In this document: positions 47,381 through 56,667 of the stretch, piece after piece
How the letters are laid out: every line of letters starts with the position of its first letter
Position numbering within the stretch: the first letter of the stretch is position 1
Source of the DNA: JALHVH01 sp964585685
GTDB lineage: Bacteria > Acidobacteriota > Aminicenantia > Aminicenantales > Saccharicenantaceae
Length of the DNA stretch: 64,000 bases
NCBI GenBank assembly: GCA_964585685.1
Contig: CAZPEP010000016.1
Location: 21,562-85,561, forward strand
Direction: 5' to 3'
Made by a program: the position numbers and the translations under genes
Notes under the pieces: generated by a model
What the model was told of the DNA's origin: nothing
The model's input: the letters and a program-made list of their open reading frames with translations, nothing else
Database searches by the model: none

Positions 47381-49342
47381 ATGAAACATCCTCCCCAGCA
47401 ACCGACGGTCCTTCCCGCCGTCCTCCTTCTGCTCTCGGCATTGTTTCCCGGCGCCTGTTCCCGGGTGAAGGATGACGCCGGCGTCTTCAGGGTCATCGAC
47501 CGGATCGGCGCGAAGAACGTCCTTGCGTCACCTTTCCGGAACCCCGACCCGAAAAATCCCTCCCTGATGGAAATCGCCGGAAAATACGCCATACAGGAGC
47601 TCGGCACTGGGGAGAACCCGTTAGGCATCAAGATGAAGCTCCACCTCGGCCCGTCCGACGTTAACGCCCTGGCCGCGGCGCCGCCGACGACGATCGCCTT
47701 CGGCTTGAAGGTCCCGCCCGACGGCCGAATGGAGTTCAACTACGGGATCCGGTGCGACGACGAGATCCTCAAGGGGGAGGCAGGGGGCAGGACCACCCAT
47801 TTCGCCATCGTCCTCTCCGCTGGCGGTTCCGGGGAGACCCTGTTCCGGGCGACGGTCCGACTGGAACCCCGCCGAGCCCTCGCCTTCAACCGCCGGACGA
47901 TCGACCTTTCGCGTTTCGCCGGCCGCGATGTCTCGATCCGCCTTGTCACGGAAGGGGACGATCGGGCGCTGGCGTTCTGGTTCAACCCCGTCGTCTACAG
48001 CGTCCGCCGGAACGCCCGATACGTCATCCTCATTTCCCTGGATACGCTGAGGTCCGACCACCTGAACTGTTACGGATACGACAGGGATACGAGCCCGAAC
48101 ATCGACCTTCTGGCCCGGGACGGTGTCCGCTTCGCGGAGACCCGCGCCCCATCCCCCTGGACACTCCCAACCCACCTTTCCATGATGACCGCCCTCAACA
48201 CGATCAACCACGGGGTATTCTCTCCCGACTTCCGCCTCGATCCCGCGACGCCGACCCTGGCCGAACTCTTAAAGGCGAAGGGCTTCCGTAACGCCGCCTT
48301 CACCGGCGGCGGCTACGTCAGCGGTTTCTACGGGTTCAGCAAGGGCTTCGACAGCTTCCGCGTCCTGGGCGAAGTGAACGACTCCGACGCTGCTGCAAAG
48401 CTCGCCGATAAGGCCACGCGTTGGATAGAGAGGAACCTGGACCGGGATTTCTTCCTCTTCCTCCACACCTATCAGATCCACAACCCCTACCATGCGGAAG
48501 AGCCTTGGAACCGGCGTTACCTCCGTGAAGGGGCCGAGCTGTCGGACCTTGATATGACGCCGCTCCGTTTCAATCACGAGGAGCGGTTCAAGCCCCTCTC
48601 CGAAGAGATGCGCGGGGACATCGTCGGTCTTTACGACGGCGAGATCCGTTATACAGACGAAAGCCTGATCGGGCCCCTGGTCGCGAAGCTTAGGGCCCTC
48701 GGCATTTACGACCGGACCATGATTATCCTCACCTCCGACCACGGGGAGGAGTTCTTCGAGCACGGATCCTGGACCCATACCCACAGTGTGTACGACGAAG
48801 TCCTCCGCGTCCCGCTCATCGTCAAGTTCTTCGGATCGCGAAACGCCGGAAGGACCGTCCGGAGCCCGGCATTCATCGTGGACGTGATGCCCACGATCGC
48901 CGAGGAGCTCGGGTTCAAGCTACCCGGGAAGGACCTCGACGGCAAGAGCCTGTTACGCCTTGCCGACGGCGGCGACGATGCGGGCGGCGAGACGGAACGG
49001 CTGGGCATCAGCGACCTTGTATCCCGCGCGATGGACAAGCATATTCCCCGGAAGGTAGCCTTCGTCCGGCTCCCTTACAAGTTCATCCTCAACGAGCTTT
49101 ATTCTCCCGAGGACCTCGCCTTTTTTCTGAGCCCTCCCCCCCCGCTTGCCGAGATCGAGGTATTCGACGTCTCCCGCGACCCGGGCGAGACCCGAAACCT
49201 CGCCGCGGACCTGCCGGAGCTCGTACGCGAGTTTCGGAACCTTCTCCGGGAAAAATACAAGCCAAGAAAGAAGCCCAGGGCCTCGAAGGTCGAGATGGGG
49301 GACGATCTCCTCAAACAGCTCAAGTCCCTGGGCTACTTGTGA
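47381..49342 (+). CDS. Sulfatase-like (alkaline phosphatase superfamily) lipoprotein
   Basis: The 653-residue protein has a lipoprotein signal with lipobox FPGACS. Residues about 25-210 form an N-terminal beta domain of unknown type. The sulfatase-fold domain begins VILISLDTLRSDHLNCYGY and continues with the nucleophile region APSPWTLPTHLSMMTA, metal ligands in LTSDHGEEFFEHG, and the VPLIVKF segment. The nucleophile position is Thr, as in the paralog at 20600-22606. It ends LKSLGYL, close to RSLGYIK there. The substrate may be a surface glycan or phospholipid head group. Start ATG has a very short leader. Confidence 0.82.
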   Translation: MKHPPQQPTVLPAVLLLLSALFPGACSRVKDDAGVFRVIDRIGAKNVLASPFRNPDPKNPSLMEIAGKYAIQELGTGENPLGIKMKLHLGPSDVNALAAAPPTTIAFGLKVPPDGRMEFNYGIRCDDEILKGEAGGRTTHFAIVLSAGGSGETLFRATVRLEPRRALAFNRRTIDLSRFAGRDVSIRLVTEGDDRALAFWFNPVVYSVRRNARYVILISLDTLRSDHLNCYGYDRDTSPNIDLLARDGVRFAETRAPSPWTLPTHLSMMTALNTINHGVFSPDFRLDPATPTLAELLKAKGFRNAAFTGGGYVSGFYGFSKGFDSFRVLGEVNDSDAAAKLADKATRWIERNLDRDFFLFLHTYQIHNPYHAEEPWNRRYLREGAELSDLDMTPLRFNHEERFKPLSEEMRGDIVGLYDGEIRYTDESLIGPLVAKLRALGIYDRTMIILTSDHGEEFFEHGSWTHTHSVYDEVLRVPLIVKFFGSRNAGRTVRSPAFIVDVMPTIAEELGFKLPGKDLDGKSLLRLADGGDDAGGETERLGISDLVSRAMDKHIPRKVAFVRLPYKFILNELYSPEDLAFFLSPPPPLAEIEVFDVSRDPGETRNLAADLPELVREFRNLLREKYKPRKKPRASKVEMGDDLLKQLKSLGYL

Positions 49343-49347
49343 TCATC

Positions 49348-50331
49348 CTAAAGCTTTAGGACTACTTTGGCCTTCGTCATGACCCGGACGATCAGAAGGA
49401 TGACCGGGGTCATGGCGATCGCGTTGATATGCCCGGGCCAGCCGCCGCTCGCGCGGAACGGCCAGAGGAGCTTCCCGACGTCCCACCGAACGACCGAGGA
49501 GACGAGCTCCGAGATGGAATGGACGATGGCCGAATGCGATCCGAAGACGGAATCGAGGCGCACGAACCCGTTGAGCGCCGGTCCGAGGAAGTCCAGGGCG
49601 CCGTGCCGTGCGCCGATGTACAAGGCGATCATGAATCCCATTGCGCCCACCAGAGCCGTCCGGTCGCCCCTCGTGACGAGATAGACGAACGAGCAGCCCA
49701 TGTAGGACCAGCCGATAAGGCCGAGAATCCCCCACCACGAGGTCTGAATCGTAGTGATCGCGCCCGCCAATGTCGTCCCCCGGAAGAGGACGACGAGGAC
49801 GAGGAGGAGCGCCGCGGCGGCCAGCCGCATGCCCAGGAAGAGGCGCCGCTTGTTGGTGTCTTCGGTCTTCGGATAAATGTTCCAGAAGACGATGACCGCG
49901 ACGAAGGCGAGGATGTGCCATAAGGATCGAGGCATGCCCGTGGCGGCCGCATCGAAGGAGTGCTCGTTGACCGTGAGGACGCCGAGGAAGAGCAAGGCGA
50001 AGGTCCGGGAAAGGACATGCTTGGCGAGCTTCCATGGGCCCTCCCCGGATATCATCCTCTTGTGGAGGGCGAGCGGAATGGCGACGCCGACGATGAACAG
50101 GAAGCCAGGGAAAACAACGTCCGTGATGGCGTAGCCATCGACGCCGTCGGCGACGTGCCGGAGCCAGGCGGGGGACAGGCGCATCCCTGCGATGTAGTTG
50201 ACGAAGATCATGATTAGGATGTCCAGCCCCCGGAACGCGTCCAGGCAGGCCAGACGGGCCGGTTTGGTCGATCCGACATCTGTTGCCGTGGAGCCTCCTC
50301 GGAACAGAATATGACGGCTAATCGGACACAA
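49348..50331 (-). CDS. DUF5009 / HGSNAT-like membrane acyltransferase
   Basis: The 327-residue protein has seven or more membrane helices and begins LACLDAFRGLDILIMIFVNY, the N-terminal motif of the COG4299 family related to heparan-alpha-glucosaminide N-acetyltransferase. Further motifs are VVFPGFLFIVGVAIPLAL and the internal GWSYMGCSFVYL. It may acylate sugars at the inner membrane. The start is uncertain. In frame, TTG at 50331 is the longest option, but an ideal AGGAGG is followed by an ATG one frame off (MSDRPNRP). A one-base sequence error or frameshift near 50.25 kb is possible. Confidence 0.75.
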   Translation of the reverse strand: MCPISRHILFRGGSTATDVGSTKPARLACLDAFRGLDILIMIFVNYIAGMRLSPAWLRHVADGVDGYAITDVVFPGFLFIVGVAIPLALHKRMISGEGPWKLAKHVLSRTFALLFLGVLTVNEHSFDAAATGMPRSLWHILAFVAVIVFWNIYPKTEDTNKRRLFLGMRLAAAALLLVLVVLFRGTTLAGAITTIQTSWWGILGLIGWSYMGCSFVYLVTRGDRTALVGAMGFMIALYIGARHGALDFLGPALNGFVRLDSVFGSHSAIVHSISELVSSVVRWDVGKLLWPFRASGGWPGHINAIAMTPVILLIVRVMTKAKVVLKL

Positions 50332-50361
50332 CGGTCCGGCGGAGCAAATCCGGCTGGGCCC

Positions 50362-50553
50362 CTATTTGTTCCGGTCGCCGTACCAGACGCCGGCGGCCAT
50401 ATATTCCTTCGGTGAGAACTCTTGGAGCCAGACCCGGATGGTCTCGACCGGGGCCCCGAGGGACGTGCGGACGGCCTCGGTAACGGCGGCACAAAGGGCC
50501 TTCTTCTGCTCATCCGTCCGGCCTTCGAGAAGATGGATCTCGACGAGAGGCAT
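50362..50553 (-). CDS. 4-oxalocrotonate tautomerase family protein
   Basis: The 63-residue protein begins MPLVEIHLLEGRT; after Met removal Pro-1 would be the catalytic base of the tautomerase fold. LEGRTDEQKKAL and VWLQEFSPKEY are further family segments. The ATG at 50553 follows AAAGGAGACACGC. Substrate unknown. It is on the same strand as the DUF5009 gene but may be independent. Confidence 0.92.
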   Translation of the reverse strand: MPLVEIHLLEGRTDEQKKALCAAVTEAVRTSLGAPVETIRVWLQEFSPKEYMAAGVWYGDRNK

Positions 50554-50648
50554 GCGTGTCTCCTTTCGGCCGCTATTGTACATCAGAACTCTTCCAAATT
50601 GACTTTGGCGGCCGCTTTTGATAAGAACTAGGACAAAGGCAGGAGATC

Positions 50649-50996
50649 ATGGTCATCGGCATGCGCGAGAAGGGGAATGTGGCCGTCTTTGATATCGAGG
50701 GGGAGATTCGGCGCTCGGACTCCATGGAGGCGACGTTGCACCAGCTCGTCAAGGCCCGGCTCGAAACGGGCCGGGCCGACATCCTCCTGAACTTCGAAAA
50801 GGTCGAATTTATCGACAGCTTCGGGGTCGGGGAGATCCTGGCCAGTTATATCTCCACTCAGAACCTGGGGGGGAGGCTCAAGCTCTCCCGGGTCTCCAAG
50901 AAGCTCCTCCTCGTTTTCCAGGTGACCATGCTGATTAGGGTCCTCGAGATCTTCGGCTCCGAAGAGGCCGCTCTCGAGAGCTTCACCAAGCCTTGA
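50649..50996 (+). CDS. STAS-domain anti-sigma factor antagonist (RsbV/SpoIIAA-like)
   Basis: The 115-residue protein is one STAS domain: GNVAVFDIEGEIRRSD and LNFEKVEFIDSFGVGEIL. The serine in DSFG is the residue phosphorylated by RsbW-type kinases and dephosphorylated by RsbU-type phosphatases. Both partners are encoded downstream (53501-55619). AGGAGATC precedes the ATG. The stop overlaps the TTG start of the carrier gene. Confidence 0.93.
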   Translation: MVIGMREKGNVAVFDIEGEIRRSDSMEATLHQLVKARLETGRADILLNFEKVEFIDSFGVGEILASYISTQNLGGRLKLSRVSKKLLLVFQVTMLIRVLEIFGSEEAALESFTKP

Positions 50997-53479
50997 GTCC
51001 CATATCCGGCGACCGCCTCCAGCGTCTCCTGTCGCGCTTCGTCGACCTTCGCCCGGGGGAGTCCCGAACGGCGCTCCTCCTCTTCCTGTATTTCTTCCTC
51101 GTCACTTTCCCCGTCTACATCGTCAAACCGGTCAAGGTCTCCCTGTTCTTCATCTCGTTCTCGGCGCGTTCCCTGCCGTTCGCCTACCTGCTCACGGCGG
51201 CGCTCATCGGCTTCGCCGTTTCTTTGAACATCCGGCTCATGAAGAAGTTCCCCAGGCCCCGGTACCTGGCCATGACCGGGACGTTTTTCATCGTGAGCCT
51301 CGTTTTTTTCTGGGGCCTCTTCAAGCTCGACTGGCGGGGGACCTCCCTGATCTACTGGTTCTGGTCGGACATGTTCATTGCCACGACCGTCACTCAGTTC
51401 TGGATTTGCGTGAACGACGTTCTCCATCCGTACCAGGCTAAAAGGCTCGTCGGTTTCTTCGTGAGCGGCGGGCTGCTCGGTGGAATCGGGGGTTCGCTGC
51501 TGGCCATGCGGCTGGCGAGGACGATAGGCACGGAGAACCTCCTCCTCATCTGCCCGGCGCTCCTCGTCCTAATGATCGTCGTGGCCGGCCGCCTCTTCAA
51601 AGGCGGCGCCCCCGAGGACGCCCGATCCGGGTTCGAGGATATGGGCAAGGTCGGTTTCCTCGAGGGGCTCGACCTCGTCCGCCGGGACCGGTATCTGCTC
51701 CTCCTGGCCGGCCTCCTCGGGACCGCGGCAATCGTGGGCAATCTCATCGACTTCCAGTTCAGCACCGTCCTCAGCTGGAATTTTATCAACAAGGACCCGC
51801 GGACGGCCTTCCTGGCGACGTTCAACGCCGCCCTCCTCGTCCTGTCCTCCTTCATCCAACTGTTCGGGACCGGCCGGATCCTTCGGAGGTTCGGCGTCCG
51901 CGTCGGCCTCCTCGCGACGCCAGCCCTTCTCGCCCTCGGTTCGGCGGCGGTCTTCCTTTTCCCTACGGCCTCCCTCATCCTATGGGCGGTCTTCGTCCGA
52001 GGGACCGACAAGGGCCTGGAGAACACCCTCGGCCAGTCCGTACGGGAGCTCCTCTATGTCCCCGTCGCCACCGCCCATAAGTACCGGGCCAAGCTTTTCA
52101 TCGACATGTTCATCAACAAGTTCGCGGCCGCCGCGGGGGCCCTTCTCCTTCTCCTGTTCTATACGATCCTCCGGATCCGTGTCGAGCAGGTCAGCTTCCT
52201 TGTCCTGGCCTTCCTCGCCCTCTGGGCCGCCTTGGCCCTAAGGATCTCTGGCGCCTATGTGGGCGTGGTCCGGAAGGACCTCGCCCGCAAATGGGAGGAC
52301 GCGGAGAAGGTCATTGCGGCGAACATCGACATCGACTCTGCCCGTCTCGTCTTCGACACGATCCAGAGTCGAGAACGGAGCTCCATCCTGTACGCCATGA
52401 ACGTGTTCGACCTCGTCCGGAAGGACAAGATGACTCCCGAGCTCCGTGAGGTCCTATCGGAAAAGTCCGGCGAACTCCTGGCACGGTCCATGGATTCTCT
52501 GCTCGATGTGGGCGGAGAGGCCCCTTTTTCAGGGGTCGACGACGCCCTCTCCGACACGGAACTGGGGGCGGAGATAGGAGATGTCTTCGGCCTCGAATCG
52601 TACCGGAAGGTCATGGGGGCGCATCTCGAAACGGTCGCGGGGGAGGGCCGGGGGTCCGAGATCGAGCGGATGGAGGCCGCGAAGGTCTTGGGGATGATGA
52701 GGCCGGAGCCGAGCGTCGTCCGCCAGCTGGGCCGCCTCCTCAGGGACGATTCCCCGGACGTCGTGAACTACGCCCTGGACAGCGCGGCCAGGCTCGGGCA
52801 GAAGGATCATGTCCCGCTCATCGTCCGCCAGTTGGCTGATCCCCGGACGCGCCGCACGGCTGTCGACGCCTTGGCCGCATACGGAAGCCGGATCCTGGGT
52901 GCCCTTATCGGGAGAATGGAGGACGTGAAGGAGGACCTCGCTGTCCGGCGCGCGATCCCCGAGGTCCTCGTCCTGGTAGGGAGCCAGAAGGCTGCCGACG
53001 CCCTCGTCGCCGAGCTCCTAAAGGGGGATGGGGCCGCGGAATCCGAGATCATCGAGTCCCTATACAGGATCCGGTCGGAGCGGCCCGGCGTCGTGTTCCG
53101 GGAAAAGAGGATCGTCCCGGCCGTCCTGGCCCAGGTCCTGTCGGCCTACCGCGCGCTTCTCGAAAACGGCTTCGGTCACGCGCCGGGAGGCCGGCTCGCC
53201 TTCCGGATCAAATGGACCTTCGACCTCCTTAGCCTCATCTACTCCGCCGAGGACATCGTCAAAGCCTACCAGAACATCTGCCGCGGGACCCGGAAGTCCA
53301 TCGACTACTCGCTCGAGCTCCTGGACAACGTCGTCGCGAACGACCTCAAGGAATTCCTGTTTCCGCTCGTCGAGGACCTTCCGCCGGAGGAGAAAGCCCG
53401 GAGGTGCGGAAAGCTCCTCCGGACGCTCGAGAAGCGGGCCGGGAAGACCGTCTTGAAAGGAGGGTCCCTCCTCCGTTAG
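50993..53479 (+). CDS. Npt1/Npt2-type nucleotide carrier-like membrane protein with HEAT-repeat tail
   Basis: The 828-residue protein has about twelve membrane helices in residues 20-425, beginning LRPGESRTALLLFLYFFL and YIVKPVKVSLF, the signature of Npt/TLC-like carriers that exchange ATP and ADP in other bacteria. Residues about 430-828 are soluble: a linker, then HEAT-like helical repeats (VVRQLGRLLRDDSPDVVNYAL, quoted in part as LLRDDSPDVVNYAL, and LIVRQLADPRTRRTAVDAL). The start TTG overlaps the STAS stop (TTGA). The HEAT tail may bind a partner-switching protein. Whether it carries nucleotides is not shown. Confidence 0.8.
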   Translation: MSPISGDRLQRLLSRFVDLRPGESRTALLLFLYFFLVTFPVYIVKPVKVSLFFISFSARSLPFAYLLTAALIGFAVSLNIRLMKKFPRPRYLAMTGTFFIVSLVFFWGLFKLDWRGTSLIYWFWSDMFIATTVTQFWICVNDVLHPYQAKRLVGFFVSGGLLGGIGGSLLAMRLARTIGTENLLLICPALLVLMIVVAGRLFKGGAPEDARSGFEDMGKVGFLEGLDLVRRDRYLLLLAGLLGTAAIVGNLIDFQFSTVLSWNFINKDPRTAFLATFNAALLVLSSFIQLFGTGRILRRFGVRVGLLATPALLALGSAAVFLFPTASLILWAVFVRGTDKGLENTLGQSVRELLYVPVATAHKYRAKLFIDMFINKFAAAAGALLLLLFYTILRIRVEQVSFLVLAFLALWAALALRISGAYVGVVRKDLARKWEDAEKVIAANIDIDSARLVFDTIQSRERSSILYAMNVFDLVRKDKMTPELREVLSEKSGELLARSMDSLLDVGGEAPFSGVDDALSDTELGAEIGDVFGLESYRKVMGAHLETVAGEGRGSEIERMEAAKVLGMMRPEPSVVRQLGRLLRDDSPDVVNYALDSAARLGQKDHVPLIVRQLADPRTRRTAVDALAAYGSRILGALIGRMEDVKEDLAVRRAIPEVLVLVGSQKAADALVAELLKGDGAAESEIIESLYRIRSERPGVVFREKRIVPAVLAQVLSAYRALLENGFGHAPGGRLAFRIKWTFDLLSLIYSAEDIVKAYQNICRGTRKSIDYSLELLDNVVANDLKEFLFPLVEDLPPEEKARRCGKLLRTLEKRAGKTVLKGGSLLR

Positions 53480-53500
53480 AATGGGGACCGGACGGCGGCC

Positions 53501-55180
53501 ATGATCCATCTTTACATCTATCCGAAGACCGAGGAGCCTTTCACCTTCGCCCTGGAGGGGGGCGAGGTTTCCATCGGCCGTTCCCCGGAGAACCTCCTGA
53601 CCCTTCCCGACCAGTTCTGCTCGAGCCGCCACGCGCTCGTCGTCGGCACCCGGGACGGATACGTCATCCGGGACCAGGGGAGCAAGAACGGCGTCTTCGT
53701 CAATGGGGTCAAGATCCTCGCGGAAACCCCCTTGCGCAGGGGGGACGAGATCCTGCTCGGCTCGACGCGGGTCGTTTTCGACGAGCAGGCCCCGACCCAG
53801 GTGGAAATGATCGAAGGGCCGACGGGTCCGGCGAACTACAACACGATGATCCAGGTCCGGGACATCCTGAAAAGGCCCGCGCCCGACACCAAGGAGGCTC
53901 CAGCCCAAACCCCGGCCGCGGACCTGGAACGCCTCCGGCGCGAGCAGAAGGTCCTGTTCGTCCTCAACGAGGTCAGCCAGGCCCTCATCTACCACTTCCC
54001 CCTGGACAAGCTTCTCGACCACATAATGGACCTCATCATCCAGAACATCCCGATGGACCGAGGCGTCCTGATGCTGAAGGAGGGCGAGCCGTTCCGGCTC
54101 ATCCCGAAGGTTGTCCGTATCGTCGACCCGGGGCTCCGGAATCAGAACATCCAGGTCAGCCGGACGATCCTTAGTACGGCCCTGGCCAAGAGCTCCTCCA
54201 TCCTCCTTTCGGACATCCAGTCGGATTCCCTCTTCAAGGAGCAGGCGAGCGTCGTCCGGTCGAACGTCCGTTCGGCGATGTGCGTCCCGATGTGGAACAA
54301 CGAGGAGATCGTTGGCATCGTCTACGCCGATCGCGCCTCGATGGTCAACCCGTTCACCGAAGACGACCTGAAACTCCTGACCCTCCTGGCTAACGTGGCG
54401 GCGGTCAAGATCGAGAACGCCCGGCTCTTCGAGCAGTCCCTGGAGAAGTGCCGGATGGAGCGCGAGATGGCCGTGGCGGCCCAGATCCAGAGGAACTTCC
54501 TCCCGCGCGAGGAGCCCCGCCTCGAGGGCTACGAAATTTGCGGGGGGAACCGGGGGTGCTACCAGATCGGCGGCGATTACTATGATTTCATCCCCCTCGA
54601 GGACGGCCGGCTGGGCGTGGCGATCGCCGACGTTTCGGGGTGCGGTGTGGGGCCGTCCCTGCTCATGGCCTCCCTGCGGGCGTCGCTTCACGCCGAACTG
54701 GGGGCCCGGACGAGCGTGACGGCCCTGGCCTCGCGGCTCAACATGTTCGTCCACAAAAGCTCGGAAAGCCACACATTCATCACCCTCTTCTTCGGCATCC
54801 TGGACCCGGCGGCTGGCGAGTTGACCTACGTCAACGCGGGCCATAACCCCCCCATCCTCCTCGAGGCCGGGGGCGGCGTGCGCCGGCTGGAGAGCACGGG
54901 CTTCTGCCTCGGCATGTTCCCCGACGTCGAATTCGGCTCCGGCGGCGTCCGTCTCTCTCCCGGAGACCTGCTCTGCCTCTTCACCGACGGCATCACCGAG
55001 GGCCGGAAGGCCGACCGGGAGGACTTCGGGGAGGAGCGCCTCCTCATGCTCCTTCGGGGGAACGCCGGCCTCGATGCGCGGGCCGTCATGGCGAAGGTCT
55101 TCGACGAGGTCCGGGATTTCACGGGCTGCGCCGACCCGTTAGACGATATGACCGTCGTCCTTGTCCGGAGGTCCGGCTGA
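53501..55180 (+). CDS. FHA-GAF-PP2C serine phosphatase (RsbU-like)
   Basis: The 559-residue protein has an FHA domain (residues about 20-90: VSIGRSPENLL, SSRHALV, GSKNGVFVNG), which binds phosphothreonine; a GAF domain (about 145-305), a ligand or redox sensor; and a SpoIIE/PP2C domain (about 330-555) with GGDYYDFIPLEDGRLGVAIADVSG and LCLFTDGITEGR metal-binding motifs. It would remove phosphate from the STAS protein. The ATG is 21 bases after the carrier stop. FHA input suggests it also responds to a Ser/Thr kinase. Confidence 0.93.
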   Translation: MIHLYIYPKTEEPFTFALEGGEVSIGRSPENLLTLPDQFCSSRHALVVGTRDGYVIRDQGSKNGVFVNGVKILAETPLRRGDEILLGSTRVVFDEQAPTQVEMIEGPTGPANYNTMIQVRDILKRPAPDTKEAPAQTPAADLERLRREQKVLFVLNEVSQALIYHFPLDKLLDHIMDLIIQNIPMDRGVLMLKEGEPFRLIPKVVRIVDPGLRNQNIQVSRTILSTALAKSSSILLSDIQSDSLFKEQASVVRSNVRSAMCVPMWNNEEIVGIVYADRASMVNPFTEDDLKLLTLLANVAAVKIENARLFEQSLEKCRMEREMAVAAQIQRNFLPREEPRLEGYEICGGNRGCYQIGGDYYDFIPLEDGRLGVAIADVSGCGVGPSLLMASLRASLHAELGARTSVTALASRLNMFVHKSSESHTFITLFFGILDPAAGELTYVNAGHNPPILLEAGGGVRRLESTGFCLGMFPDVEFGSGGVRLSPGDLLCLFTDGITEGRKADREDFGEERLLMLLRGNAGLDARAVMAKVFDEVRDFTGCADPLDDMTVVLVRRSG

Positions 55181-55190
55181 TGGAGTCCCG

Positions 55191-55619
55191 ATGGACGAGA
55201 TGAGGGTCGCGGCCGACCTGCGGGCGATGGACAAGGTCCGCGCCTTTATGAAGAAGGTCCTCAGGGGCGTGGACATGACCGAGGATGACGGCTTCAAGGT
55301 CGAACTTTCCCTCCACGAGATCTGCATCAATATCGCCCTGTATGCGTACCCCGGAGAGAAGGGAGAGATCGTCCTGCGGGCGTGGTTCGAGGGGGACAAG
55401 GCGTGGTTCGAGTTCCGGGATACGGGGGTCGCTTTCGACCCGCGGCCGGTTAAGTCTCCCGACATCCTGGAAAAACTCAGGACGGGGCGCCGGGGAGGCT
55501 TCGGGATATACCTGTTCCGTACCCTGATGGACGGCTACGAGTACCGGCGGGAAGACGGGCAGAACGTCCTGCTCGTCTTCAAGAGGCTCAAGCGGGCCGC
55601 CCCTTCCGGTTCAGAATAA
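55191..55619 (+). CDS. RsbW/SpoIIAB-like HATPase serine kinase
   Basis: The 142-residue protein is a GHKL ATPase fold of the anti-sigma kind: N-box HEICINIALYAYPGEKGE, G1 DTGVAFDP and G2 GGFGIYLFRTLMD. It would phosphorylate the STAS protein and release or bind its target. The ATG at 55191 is ten bases after the phosphatase stop with GGAG upstream. It is the last gene of the operon. The target sigma factor or other effector is not identified. Its end overlaps the convergent kinase gene by nine bases. Confidence 0.9.
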   Translation: MDEMRVAADLRAMDKVRAFMKKVLRGVDMTEDDGFKVELSLHEICINIALYAYPGEKGEIVLRAWFEGDKAWFEFRDTGVAFDPRPVKSPDILEKLRTGRRGGFGIYLFRTLMDGYEYRREDGQNVLLVFKRLKRAAPSGSE

Positions 55620-56438
55620 GACGTTCGCTTCGCCTTCCTTTTTAACGAGCCGGTCGATCTCCGCCAGGATAAGGTCCCGCCGGGTTAGGAGAGCTTCGAT
55701 CTCCGCGTCCTTGAGATAATCGCCAACGATCGTCCTGACGGCGTCGAAGGTCAGGGATTTGAGCTTCTCGACGAACGCCCGGGGCAGTTCGCTCATTAGC
55801 TTGGGGCCTTCCCGGTGTTTTTCGGTGTAGATGAGCGTCTTGACGAACTTCTTCCCGGTCCGGAAGGAACGGGAGTGGTCGATGAGGACCATCCGATAGT
55901 CGGGCGTGACGAGGATCTGGTTCGTGTGACGGTCTTCGTTGGCGATGAGATTGTCCCATGCCCTCTGGAGGTACGTCGCCCTGTTCCAGTTGAAGACTTT
56001 TATCGGCGGTGTCTTGACCTTCCTCGCGAGCTTCACCTTGAGGGTCATGCTGTCGGGGATCCAGAGCTGGAGGGACCCCCGGTCCCCATGGAACCTCCGC
56101 TCGATCGTCGGGGGGACCATGCCGAGTCCGAGTAGCTTGTCGAGGAGATAGGCGGCGATCTCGTATCGCCACCCCTCTAGGAAGCCCCCCATCATGCCCT
56201 CGGGGTTTTTCCACAAAGCGTCCCGGCCGACGTTATCTCCCCTCAATGTCAGCTTCCAGGGGCTGGTGACGGCCAGGTCCCCCCGGATCTGCTCCGAGCT
56301 GGCGATCTCGGCCCTCAAGAGATACGATTCCCACTTCGGTCTCTCGGCGAGCTCTTCGGGAGTGAACTGGGCCAGGGTCGGTCCGGCGCCGAGGGCCACC
56401 CAAGCCAAGGCGGAAGCGAAAACGAGCCGCTTGTTCAT
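55611..56438 (-). CDS. Exported kinase-fold protein
   Basis: The 275-residue protein has a signal peptide (about residues 1-23, ending GPTLAQ). The mature part has the layout of the HipA/PI-kinase/FAM20-type kinase fold: Lys in ALWKNPEG, Glu in YEIAAYLLDKLLG, hinge-like GSLQLWIPD, catalytic loop NEDRHTNQILV and metal-binding LIDHSRSF. All expected catalytic residues appear present. The substrate, location after export and ATP source are unknown. A homologous domain with a decayed loop is in the gene at 58922-60730. GGGGGGAAAC precedes the ATG. Confidence 0.7.
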   Translation of the reverse strand: MNKRLVFASALAWVALGAGPTLAQFTPEELAERPKWESYLLRAEIASSEQIRGDLAVTSPWKLTLRGDNVGRDALWKNPEGMMGGFLEGWRYEIAAYLLDKLLGLGMVPPTIERRFHGDRGSLQLWIPDSMTLKVKLARKVKTPPIKVFNWNRATYLQRAWDNLIANEDRHTNQILVTPDYRMVLIDHSRSFRTGKKFVKTLIYTEKHREGPKLMSELPRAFVEKLKSLTFDAVRTIVGDYLKDAEIEALLTRRDLILAEIDRLVKKEGEANVLF

Positions 56439-56570
56439 GTTTCCCCCCTAATCGGTCATACAGGAATCCTTCCCCGTCGTGCGCATCGTCAGCTCCTAGA
56501 CCGGATTACCCTTCGATACGCGCTTATCATAGACCGGGGGGTCGAAAAATGCAATTTCCACGCGGCGCGT

Positions 56571-56598
56571 TTGACAGGCGTTCTCCTTCTGCTATACT
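56571..56598 (+). promoter_or_regulatory. Promoter of the beta-propeller lipoprotein gene
   Basis: TTGACA, 16 bases, TATACT. Predicted start near 56605; the leader is about 60 bases. Confidence 0.65.
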
Positions 56599-56667
56599 TT
56601 TGAGCCACGAGGCGGGCCGGGCGGCCGGAAGGCCGGGACAAGAACCGCCCGCTGGGGAAGCGCGCGG

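Noticed and set aside
49347..49360. Palindrome CCTAAAGCTTTAGG between convergent genes as a terminator
   Set aside because: Stem has no loop room and no T-run. It lies in the last codons of the DUF5009 gene.
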